DNA of 13,827 nucleotides, taken from contig JAQGNC010000366.1 of the NCBI GenBank assembly GCA_028292065.1, positions 1 to 13,827 on the forward strand, read 5' to 3'. Under the pieces are notes generated by a model. The model was not told where the DNA came from and made no database searches. It was given only the letters and a program-made list of their open reading frames with translations. A program made the position numbers and the translations under genes. Origin of the DNA: Betaproteobacteria bacterium (GTDB lineage: Bacteria > Pseudomonadota > Gammaproteobacteria > Burkholderiales > SG8-41). Positions 6,593-13,200 of the stretch are shown piece by piece. Each line of letters opens with the position of its first letter. Within the stretch, counting starts at the first letter, position 1.

Positions 6593-6996
6593 CGACGGCT
6601 CGCATGGGGAGACGGCGTGAATATTCACCGTCCGAAGGTGAAGTGCTTGGGCGCGGGCCGTGGGAGCGCAGACCTACCATGGTCCTGCACTGAACCCACA
6701 GGAGATCATCATGAAAACGACTCCCCACGGCGACGCCCTGACGCTGTTACTCATCCTTGCCTTCGCCTGCATTTCGCACTTCGCATCGGGCCGCACGCAC
6801 GGCCAAGACCTTGCCGTGACGACCGGCTCGACTGCGGCCACGACGGCCGAGCGCGCTGCGGGATTCGACATGAGCGATTACGATCCGCGCTACCGCTCCG
6901 GCGGCAAGGCACGCGCCTTCTTCGAGGGAACCGAAGTGGGTGTCATCGAGCGCGTGGCCGAGTGGGACCGCGGCCGGTGACGCGACGGCTCGCATG
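6593..6996 (+). repeat. 14-bp perfect direct repeats flanking the small exported-protein gene
   Basis: CGACGGCTCGCATG occurs at 6593-6606 and again at 6983-6996. Each copy begins 2 to 4 bases after a TGA stop (rtcA at 6588, the small gene at 6980). The 390-bp unit carries the whole 89-codon gene. The repeat could mark a past insertion with target duplication, a slipped duplication junction, or chance. Confidence 0.45.
6711..6980 (+). CDS. Small exported protein of unknown function
   Basis: This is an 89-residue protein starting at ATG 6711, with AGGAG at 6700-6704 (6-base spacing). The N-terminus MKTTPHGDALTLLLILAFAC is a signal-like hydrophobic segment, probably cleaved near GRTHGQ. The Cys at residue 20 is not in a clear lipobox. 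The mature part is short, acidic and Thr/Ala-rich, then has FDMSDYDPRYRSGGKARAFF and ends VIERVAEWDRGR. I recognise no family; there are no metal-binding cysteines or repeats. It lies 122 bp after rtcA on the same strand and is flanked by 14-bp direct repeats. Coding status is likely given the ribosome-binding site and signal; function is unknown. Confidence 0.6.
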   Translation: MKTTPHGDALTLLLILAFACISHFASGRTHGQDLAVTTGSTAATTAERAAGFDMSDYDPRYRSGGKARAFFEGTEVGVIERVAEWDRGR

Positions 6997-7131
6997 ACGG
7001 TATCGACACCGCTACGCCGACATGGGGAAAATTGCCACGCGCTGAACGCCTCGGTAACATGCCCCGGCAGCGGCAGATCCAGCAACTGAAGCTCCGTCCT
7101 CCGGTCTTTGATTCAGCGGTGCAGCGACAAG

Positions 7132-8088
7132 GTGCGCGTGCGACTCTGGACTGCTCTCATCATCGCAGGCATCGCCGTTTTCCCCACAACGGCGTGCGCG
7201 CGCGAGTGGCCGGCGAAACCGGTGCGGATCGTGGCGCCGTACGCACCCGGCGGCAGCGCCGACACCTTCGGCCGACTGCTCGCGCAGAAGCTCGCGGCGA
7301 GCTTCAAACAGGGCTTCATCGTCGACAATCGTCCCGCCGCGGCGGGCATCCTCGGCTCCGAGCTCGTCGCCAAAGCGCCGCCTGACGGCTACACCCTGCT
7401 CATCTCCGGCATCGGTTCGCACGTGATCGCGCCGGCGCTCTCGGACGTGCCTTACGACCCGATGAAAAGCTTCACGCACATCGCTTTTCTCGGCGGTCCG
7501 CCGACGGTGCTCGTGGTCACTCCGGGTCTCGAAGCGAAGAGCCTCGACGACTTCGTGGCGCTGTCGAAGGCGATGCAGAAGGGCGCTGCGTTCGGGTCAC
7601 CCGGCCGCGGCACCCACGGCCACCTGATCGGCGAGATGTTCCGCGCGCAGTCCGGCGCGAACCTCTTTCACGTGTCGTATAAAGGCGCGGTCCCCGCGCT
7701 GGTCGATCTCACCGCGAGCCAGATTCCGGCCGCCTTCGTCACCCTGTCTTCGGCCCAGGGCCAGATCCGCGCGGACAAGGTGCGAGCGCTCGCCCTCACG
7801 TCGGCTAAGCGCCTTCCGGACTTCGCGCAGATCCCGACCTTCGCCGAAAGCGGTTACCCCGGCCTCGTCGCGACGACGTGGTTCGGGCTGTCGGGGCCCG
7901 CGGGCGTGCCTTCCGACATCGTCAGGCGCCTGAACGCGGCGGTCCGTGCGGCGCTCGCCGATACCCAGGTCCGCGATCGCCTGAGCGCGCAGGGCATCGA
8001 GCCCAACAACCTGGACGCCGACGCCTATACCGAGCTCACCCGGAGCGAGATCAGGCGCTGGGCGCCGTTCGCCAGGACCGCACGCTAG
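7132..8088 (+). CDS. Bug-family periplasmic solute-binding receptor, second copy
   Basis: This protein has 318 residues from GTG 7132. A signal peptide (RVRLWTALIIAGIAVF, cleavage near TACA-R) is followed by WPAKPVRIVAPYAPGG, the canonical ligand loop ending SADTFGR, then IVDNRPAAAGILGSELVAKA and PPDGYTLL. FHVSYKGAVPAL marks the second lobe and FGLSGPAGVPSDIVRRLNAA the C-terminal helix region. Bug proteins bind carboxylates or aromatic acids in the periplasm. The start is uncertain: TTG 7108 and GTG 7138 are in frame and none has a clear ribosome-binding site. The gene heads a plus-strand run with the alcohol dehydrogenase (92 bp away) and Rieske oxygenase, so its ligand may be their substrate. 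It retains the usual PGG loop that the Bug at 539-1519 has partly lost. Confidence 0.93.
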   Translation: MRVRLWTALIIAGIAVFPTTACAREWPAKPVRIVAPYAPGGSADTFGRLLAQKLAASFKQGFIVDNRPAAAGILGSELVAKAPPDGYTLLISGIGSHVIAPALSDVPYDPMKSFTHIAFLGGPPTVLVVTPGLEAKSLDDFVALSKAMQKGAAFGSPGRGTHGHLIGEMFRAQSGANLFHVSYKGAVPALVDLTASQIPAAFVTLSSAQGQIRADKVRALALTSAKRLPDFAQIPTFAESGYPGLVATTWFGLSGPAGVPSDIVRRLNAAVRAALADTQVRDRLSAQGIEPNNLDADAYTELTRSEIRRWAPFARTAR

Positions 8089-8180
8089 GCGCGCCCAGCC
8101 GCGGCTAGAATGGCCGGGCATCGAAGCGACTCGAGACGTGCGGGCTCAGGTTTCCCGCAGATGACACGCGCGGAGGGCAG

Positions 8181-9287
8181 ATGGAACACGTGCTGGCGGC
8201 AGTCCGGACAGGGCCGAGCAGGACCGAAGTTCGCGAATTCCCGATGCCGGAGATTCCGGCCGACGCCGCGTTGCTGAAAATGGAGGTCGCCGGCATCTGC
8301 GGCACCGACGTGAAGCTCTACAAGACGCCGCCTTCCGACGAGCCGGTGATCATGGGCCACGAGAACATCGGCACCATCGCGAAAGCGGGTCGCGAGTTCA
8401 CGCGGCGCAAAGGCTTCAGGGAAGGCGACCTCGTCTTCGTCGAGCATTACGTCTCGTGCGGCAAGTGCGAGTGGTGCCACCAGGGCCAGTACCGGCACTG
8501 CGAGAACACCGACTGGCGCCATAACCCCGACGCGATCCGCTACGGCTATACGTCGGCTGCGAAGGCGCCGCACCTGTGGGGCGGTTTCGCGCAATACGTC
8601 TACCTGCCGTGGAACGCGGTCGTGCACTACGTGCCGCAGGGCGTGACACCCGAGCTCGCCGGGCTGGTGACGCCGATGGCCAACGGGGTGGAGTGGTCGC
8701 TCTTCGACGGCGGGGTCGGTTACGATTCCAGCGTGCTCATCCAGGGCCCGGGACAACAGGGGCTGTCGCAGACCGTGGTGTGCAAACAGGCGGGCGCTTC
8801 GCTCATCATCGTGACCGGCACGTCGAAGGACGCCGCGCGCCTCGAGGTCGCGAAGCAGCTCGGCGCCGATTACGTGATCGACGTGCAGAAGGAAGACCCG
8901 CTCGCGCGCATCATGGAGATCACCGGCGGCAGAGGCGTCGACGTCGCGCTCGACTGCACCGCGGGCGCGGGAACCTCGCCGGTGCTGCTCGGCATCGAAG
9001 CGTTGAAGCGCAAGGGCGGGACGATGGTCGTGCAAGGCGAGATCGCGCAGTTCCCCGATTTCCCGCTGGCGCGCATGACGCTCAAGTTCATCACGTTGAA
9101 AAGCGCGCGCGGTCACAGCTACCAGGCGTGCGAGCTCGCGCTGCGGCAGCTCGCGTCGGGACGCTTCCCGCTCGAGAAAGTCACCACTCACCGGTTCGGG
9201 CTCGACGAGGTCGACCTCGCGATCAAGTCGGTCGGCGGCCACGGCGTTCCCGATGTGATCCACGCCTCGCTGATGCCGTGGCACTGA
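8181..9287 (+). CDS. Zinc-dependent medium-chain alcohol dehydrogenase
   Basis: This 368-residue cytosolic oxidoreductase of the zinc-containing MDR superfamily is expected to interconvert an alcohol and an aldehyde or ketone with NAD(P). Catalytic zinc ligands are visible as GICGTD (Cys40) and GHE (His60-Glu61). The structural zinc lobe has four cysteines, CGKCEWCHQGQYRHC (93, 96, 99, 107). The Rossmann glycine motif GPGQQG is at 189-194. The second strand ends VTGTSKDAAR with no Asp, which may favour NADP. GGAGGG lies just before ATG 8181. The stop is 16 bp from the Rieske oxygenase ATG, so the two are surely co-transcribed. It may oxidise the alcohol or aldehyde formed around the oxygenase step; the substrate is inferred only from context. 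Confidence 0.93.
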   Translation: MEHVLAAVRTGPSRTEVREFPMPEIPADAALLKMEVAGICGTDVKLYKTPPSDEPVIMGHENIGTIAKAGREFTRRKGFREGDLVFVEHYVSCGKCEWCHQGQYRHCENTDWRHNPDAIRYGYTSAAKAPHLWGGFAQYVYLPWNAVVHYVPQGVTPELAGLVTPMANGVEWSLFDGGVGYDSSVLIQGPGQQGLSQTVVCKQAGASLIIVTGTSKDAARLEVAKQLGADYVIDVQKEDPLARIMEITGGRGVDVALDCTAGAGTSPVLLGIEALKRKGGTMVVQGEIAQFPDFPLARMTLKFITLKSARGHSYQACELALRQLASGRFPLEKVTTHRFGLDEVDLAIKSVGGHGVPDVIHASLMPWH

Positions 9288-9303
9288 AAGCGGAGGAGGA
9301 ATC

Positions 9304-10587
9304 ATGGTCACGCAAGAACAGAACGACGCCCTGACGAAAGTCGGGCCGGGAACCCTGATGGGCGACCTGTTCCGGCGCTACTGGATCCCCGCGCTCCACG
9401 CGTGGGAGCTGCCCGAGCCCGACTGCCCGCCGGTGCGCGTGAAGCTGCTCGGCGAGCGTCTCGTCGCTTTTCGCGACACCGCAGGTCGCATCGGCCTCAT
9501 CGACGAGTTCTGCGCGCATCGCGGTGTGTCGCTCTGGTTCGGCCGCAACGAAGAATGCGGGCTGAGATGCCCCTATCACGGCTGGAAATACGACGTCACC
9601 GGGCAGTGCGTCGATCTCCCTTCGGAAGGCGATAACGGCCCGATGCGCTCTCGCATGAAGCTGAAGGCGTATCCGTGCATCGAAGCCGGGGACCTCGTCT
9701 GGACTTACATGGGACCGCCCGAGCTCAAGCCCGAGCCTCCCGCGCTCGAATGGGTCAAGGTGCCTGCCGAGCGCCGCTTCGTGTCCAAGCGCTACCAGGA
9801 GTGCAACTACCTCCAGGCGCTCGAAGGCGGCATCGATTCGTCGCACGTCACTTTCCTGCACGGCGGCGCGTTGAAGCGCGATCCCCTTTTCGTCGGCAGC
9901 AAAGGCAACGAATACAACGCCGGTGACACGATGCCGCAGTTCGACATCGTCGATTTCGAAGGCGGTCTCCTCATCGGCGCGCGCAGGAAAGCCGAAGCCG
10001 ATTCGTACTACTGGCGCATCACGCCGTACATCGTGCCGTGGTACACGATCATCCCGCCGCGCGCGGGCCACCCGCTCGGCGCGCACGCGTGGGTGCCGAT
10101 CGACGACGAGCACACCTGGTCGTGGAGCATCAACTATCACCCCAGCCGCGCGCTCACCGAAGCGGAAGTCACGGCGATGAAAGACGGCGCAGGCATCCAC
10201 GTGAAATACGTGCCGGGCACTTTCATCCCGGCCGCGAACAAGAGCAACGACTACCTGATGGACCGCGCGGCGCAGAAAGCGGGCATTCACTTCTCAGGCG
10301 TCGAAGGCATCGGCATGCAGGACGCATCGCTGCAGGAATCGATGGGGCCGGTGCAGGACCGCTCGCGCGAGCACCTGTGCCCGACCGATCTGGGCGTGGT
10401 TCGGATGCGCAGGACGCTGCTCAAGGCCGCCGAGGACAATCGCCTCGGCCATCGCCTGCCCGCCCTCGACCCGGCGGAGCAGCACGTGCGCTCGTGCTCG
10501 ATCGTGCTTCCGCGCGAGCAGCACTTCAAGGAGCACGCGCGGCACGGCTTGTTCGCGCCGCTCGACAGCGAGCCGCTGACGGTTTAG
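9304..10587 (+). CDS. Rieske non-heme iron oxygenase, large subunit (phthalate 4,5-dioxygenase-like)
   Basis: This 427-residue oxygenase component inserts oxygen into, or demethylates, aromatic substrates in the cytosol, and belongs to the phthalate-dioxygenase/vanillate-demethylase branch. The N-terminal Rieske domain binds [2Fe-2S] through C-x-H (Cys70, His72) and CPYH (Cys89, His92). The catalytic domain has EGGIDSSHVTFLH, with bridging Asp178 and iron ligands His181 and His186. The C-terminal QDASLQESMGPVQDRSREHL is typical of the phthalate branch. Length is normal. A strong GGAGGAGGA lies 3 bases before ATG 9304. Enzymes of this branch need a reductase (FMN/ferredoxin type), which is not encoded here. 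A Bug receptor and alcohol dehydrogenase upstream suggest an imported aromatic acid or ether as substrate. Confidence 0.94.
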   Translation: MVTQEQNDALTKVGPGTLMGDLFRRYWIPALHAWELPEPDCPPVRVKLLGERLVAFRDTAGRIGLIDEFCAHRGVSLWFGRNEECGLRCPYHGWKYDVTGQCVDLPSEGDNGPMRSRMKLKAYPCIEAGDLVWTYMGPPELKPEPPALEWVKVPAERRFVSKRYQECNYLQALEGGIDSSHVTFLHGGALKRDPLFVGSKGNEYNAGDTMPQFDIVDFEGGLLIGARRKAEADSYYWRITPYIVPWYTIIPPRAGHPLGAHAWVPIDDEHTWSWSINYHPSRALTEAEVTAMKDGAGIHVKYVPGTFIPAANKSNDYLMDRAAQKAGIHFSGVEGIGMQDASLQESMGPVQDRSREHLCPTDLGVVRMRRTLLKAAEDNRLGHRLPALDPAEQHVRSCSIVLPREQHFKEHARHGLFAPLDSEPLTV

Positions 10588-10610
10588 CCGCTGCGGCGTG
10601 GGCTGGACAC

Positions 10611-10696
10611 GTAGCGGAGGCGCCTCGCCAGCCGCCGATCGCCGCGTGCGCCGCAAGCGACAAAAACACTGCTGCAGGCGAGGGCGCCTGCGCTAC
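10611..10696. repeat. Palindromic intergenic repeat between convergent genes
   Basis: The left arm GTAGCGGAGGCGCCTCGCC (10611-10629) and right arm GGCGAGGGCGCCTGCGCTAC (10677-10696) are reverse complements apart from one mismatch and one extra base. They are separated by 47 bp. The GTAGCGCAGGCGCCCTCGCC form is a familiar dispersed repeat in GC-rich Proteobacteria. It fills the 118-bp gap between the Rieske and leuD stop codons, so a transcript from either side forms a long hairpin; it may act as a bidirectional terminator or protect 3' ends. Confidence 0.7.
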
Positions 10697-10705
10697 AAAC
10701 CCGGC

Positions 10706-11320
10706 TTACGCCAGCCACCCGTGCTCGCTGTGATGCTTCTTCTCGAAAGCTTCGATTTCCGGCAGGTGCTCGAGCACGAGGCCGACTTCGTCGAGGCCTT
10801 TCAGGAGGCGCTCCTTGTAGATCGCATCGATCTGAAAGCGATGCGACTCGCCTGCGGGGTCGGTGACGGTCTGGGCTTCGAGGTCGATCGAGAGCTCCGC
10901 GCCCGGTTTCGCGTGTAGCTGCTCACGCAGCTTGCGGCACGTGTCTTCCGGCAGGATCACCGGCAGCATGCCGTTCTGGATCTCGTTCGCGTAGTGGATG
11001 TCGCCGAAGGACGGCGCGATCACCGAGCGGATGCCGTGGTCCATCATCGCGTAGACCGCGCCTTCGCGCGAGGACCCGCAGCCGAAGTTCACGTCCGCGA
11101 CGATGATGCCGGCGTTGCGGTACGCAGGCTGGTTCAGGACGAACTCGGGGCGCTCGCCGCCTTGCGCGTCGAAGCGCATGTCGTAGAAGAGATACGGCGC
11201 GTAGCCGTGAGGCGGCGCGCGGAGCTTCCGCAGCAGGCGCGCGGGGATGACCTTGTCGGTGTCGCAGTTGGCGATGGCCAGGGGTGCGGCGACGGCGGTG
11301 AGTGTGGTGAAGGGTTGCAT
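10706..11320 (-). CDS. leuD: 3-isopropylmalate dehydratase small subunit (LeuD), probably a paralogue
   Basis: This 204-residue swivelling subunit of the aconitase superfamily pairs with LeuC to isomerise 2- and 3-isopropylmalate in leucine synthesis. Landmarks are NCDTDKVIP (usual NVDTDxIIP), FVLNQPAYRNAGIIVADVNF, GCGSSREGAVYAM and the IAPSFGDIHYANEIQNGMLP block. Housekeeping betaproteobacterial LeuD usually reads SREHAPWAL and FADIFFNN at these sites, so this copy looks like the secondary type and may act on another 2- or 3-substituted malate. The start is ATG 11318-11320, with AAGG about 8 bases upstream on the minus strand. It follows leuC but is separated by 290 bp holding a nested inverted-repeat element; no leuB is present. 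Confidence 0.92.
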   Translation of the reverse strand: MQPFTTLTAVAAPLAIANCDTDKVIPARLLRKLRAPPHGYAPYLFYDMRFDAQGGERPEFVLNQPAYRNAGIIVADVNFGCGSSREGAVYAMMDHGIRSVIAPSFGDIHYANEIQNGMLPVILPEDTCRKLREQLHAKPGAELSIDLEAQTVTDPAGESHRFQIDAIYKERLLKGLDEVGLVLEHLPEIEAFEKKHHSEHGWLA

Positions 11321-11344
11321 GTCGGTGCCTTGTTAAAACCATTT

Positions 11345-11601
11345 ACCACGAAGGACACGAAGGGGCACTAAGGAAAAGCAAAGCTTTAACGCGAAGGACG
11401 CGAAGGACGCAAAGGAAAGTCAAAATCGAAACGGCGTACGAGGGCGAACCAGTACTGTCATTGCGAGGCGCGGTGCGGCGAAGCAATCACGAGGCGCTCG
11501 TGAAAGGGGTCGGACGTGCGCCACGGGATCGCCACGTCGCGCTGCCGCGGCTCCTCGCGATGACCACCGTAGTTCATGCCTTCGTTCGTGTCCTTCGTGG
11601 T
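11345..11601. repeat. Nested inverted-repeat element between leuC and leuD
   Basis: The outer arms ACCACGAAGGACACGAA (11345-11361) and TTCGTGTCCTTCGTGGT (11585-11601) are a perfect 17-bp inverted repeat. Just inside the left arm, GAAGGAC-type units recur in tandem (CGAAGGACG at 11392-11400 and 11401-11409). An inner pair, GTCATTGCGAGG (11457-11468) and CCTCGCGATGAC (11553-11564), is inverted with one mismatch and carries the GCGAAGCAATC trailer of another dispersed repeat. Both families are familiar intergenic repeats from memory. The element interrupts the leuC-leuD transcript and would form a long branched hairpin. It has no coding capacity, so any mobility would need trans-acting enzymes. 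Confidence 0.75.
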
Positions 11602-11610
11602 TGATAGTCT

Positions 11611-13011
11611 TTACAGCAACGTCCGCACGTCCGTGATCCGCCCCGTCACCGCCGCGGCTGCGACCATCGCCGGGCTCATCAGGTGGGTGCGGGCGCCTTT
11701 GCCTTGCCGGCCTTCGAAGTTGCGGTTCGAGGTCGAGGCGCAGCGCATGCCTGCGGGAACGATGTCGCCGTTCATCGCGGCGCACGCCGAGCACCCCGAC
11801 GCGCGCCATTCGAAACCTGCCTCGGTGAATATCCTGTCCAGCCCCTCCGCTTCGGCCTGACGCTTGATCTGCGACGAGCCCGGCGAGACCCACGCCGGGA
11901 CCACCGCTTTGCGCCCTTTGAGGATCGCCGCGGCGGCGCGCAGGTCTTCGATGCGCCCGTTGGTGCACGTGCCGATGAAGGCGCGGTCGATCACGATGTC
12001 GGTCAGCGCCATGCCGGGCGTGAGCCCCATGTAAGCGAGCGCACTTATCGCGTGTTCGCGCTTGTCCGCGCCCGCCATCTCGCCGGGTGCCGGTACCTGT
12101 GCGGACACCGGCAGCGCCTCTTCGGGGCTCGTGCCCCACGTGATCGTCGGCTCGAGCGCGCTCCCGCCCAGATGGACCTCACGGTCGAACGACGCGCCTT
12201 CGTCGCTCGGCAGGGTGCGCCACCACTGGAGTGCGCGATCCCAGTCGGCGCCCTGGGGCGCGAGCTCGCGGCCTTCGATATAGCGGAAGGTCGTGTCGTC
12301 GGGCGCGATCATGCCGGCGCGCGCGCCCGCTTCGATCGCCATGTTGCACACCGTGAGCCGGCCTTCCATCGACAGGGCGCGTATCGCGGAGCCTGCGAAC
12401 TCGATCGTGTGCCCGGTCGCACCGGCGGTGCCGATCTTCGCGATGATCGCCAGGATGATGTCTTTACCGCCTACACCCGCGACCAGCGTGCCGTCGACGA
12501 CCACACGCAAGGTCTTCGGTTTCTTCTGCCACAGGCACTGGGTCGCGAGGATCTGCTTCAGTTGCGACGCGCCGATGCCGAACGCGAGCGCGCCGAATGC
12601 ACCGTGAGTCGACGTGTGGGAATCGCCGCAGGTGATCGTGAGCCCGGGCTGGGTGATCCCGAGCTCCGGGCCGACGACGTGAACGATGCCCTGCCGCGGA
12701 TCGTCGATTCCCAGGTGCAGCAGCCCGTTCTCGCGCGCGTTGTGCTCGAGGAGCTCGATCATGCCTCGGATCTCGGGATCGATTACGCCTGCGAGGCCGT
12801 GCTCGCGACCGACGGTCGGCACGTAGTGATCGGCGGTCGCGAAGGTCTGCCGCGGCCTGCGCACTTTGCGGCCTTCCTTCGCGAGCGCGAAGAACGCGTG
12901 GAAAGCGCCTTCGTGGACGAAGTTGCGGTCGACGTACAGCAGCGATTCGCCTTCGCGCGAGGCGATCACGTGCTGCTGCCAGATCTTGTCGAACAGGGTG
13001 CGAGGGGTCAT
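11611..13011 (-). CDS. leuC: 3-isopropylmalate dehydratase large subunit (LeuC), probably a paralogue
   Basis: This 466-residue protein, matching the length of E. coli LeuC, is the [4Fe-4S] catalytic subunit that acts with LeuD. The start MTPRTLFDKIWQQHV at ATG 13011 is the usual N-terminus; upstream in-frame codons give an Arg-rich non-homologous extension and are rejected. Motifs are DHYVPT (61-66), TCGDSHTSTHGAFGALAFGI (127-146), FIGTCTNGRIEDLR (345-358) and SGCSACAAMNGD (406-416 region). The cluster ligands Cys349, Cys407 and Cys410 are retained. Flanking residues differ from the housekeeping consensus (FIGSCTNSR; GCSMCLAMN), supporting a secondary paralogue with perhaps a different substrate. 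No good ribosome-binding site is visible. It is divergent from the gene starting at 13201. Confidence 0.93.
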   Translation of the reverse strand: MTPRTLFDKIWQQHVIASREGESLLYVDRNFVHEGAFHAFFALAKEGRKVRRPRQTFATADHYVPTVGREHGLAGVIDPEIRGMIELLEHNARENGLLHLGIDDPRQGIVHVVGPELGITQPGLTITCGDSHTSTHGAFGALAFGIGASQLKQILATQCLWQKKPKTLRVVVDGTLVAGVGGKDIILAIIAKIGTAGATGHTIEFAGSAIRALSMEGRLTVCNMAIEAGARAGMIAPDDTTFRYIEGRELAPQGADWDRALQWWRTLPSDEGASFDREVHLGGSALEPTITWGTSPEEALPVSAQVPAPGEMAGADKREHAISALAYMGLTPGMALTDIVIDRAFIGTCTNGRIEDLRAAAAILKGRKAVVPAWVSPGSSQIKRQAEAEGLDRIFTEAGFEWRASGCSACAAMNGDIVPAGMRCASTSNRNFEGRQGKGARTHLMSPAMVAAAAVTGRITDVRTLL

Positions 13012-13057
13012 CGGAGGGGTTTCGGTCGGGCGGCGTGAGGAGCGATCGATGCTACAG

Positions 13058-13109
13058 CGGTTGCGGCGCTTCGCACAACACGGCACGTGCCGCCGATCAC
13101 GGTTGCGGC
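13058..13109. promoter_or_regulatory. Palindrome and flanking direct repeats in the divergent leuC upstream region
   Basis: CGGCACGTGCCG (13081-13092) is a perfect 12-bp palindrome lying between two copies of CGGTTGCGGC (13058-13067 and 13100-13109), which are 42 bp apart. The cluster sits in the 189-bp region between leuC (start 13011) and the divergent gene at 13201, where an operator would be expected. No regulator gene adjoins it, and GC-rich palindromes can arise by chance. Confidence 0.25.
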
Positions 13110-13200
13110 ACCGTCGGTCGTGCGGCTTCCGCGGTAAACTTCGGCGTCGCACGCCTCTCGCACGACATCGACAAACGTCTTCAACAGTACAGGCGAGCCT

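Noticed and set aside
8085..10290. Two long minus-strand frames across the alcohol dehydrogenase and Rieske genes
   Set aside because: They are antisense shadows, rich in Arg/His/Ala, of two proteins with complete catalytic motifs.
11345..11601. CRISPR-like array suggested by recurring GAAGGAC units
   Set aside because: The units are short, irregular and lack equal-length spacers; they form inverted-repeat elements instead, and no cas gene is present.
11420..12139. Long minus-strand frame overlapping leuC
   Set aside because: It is the shadow frame of leuC extended through the intergenic repeats; its composition is Arg/Gly-rich and has no family features.
11683..13038. Plus-strand 451-codon frame opposite leuC
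   Set aside because: LeuC on the minus strand has all cluster ligands and family motifs; the opposite frame has no recognisable domain.
13012..13152. Arg-rich 47-residue N-terminal extension of LeuC
   Set aside because: It is not found in LeuC proteins; MTPRTLF at 13011 matches the normal N-terminus and 466-residue length.
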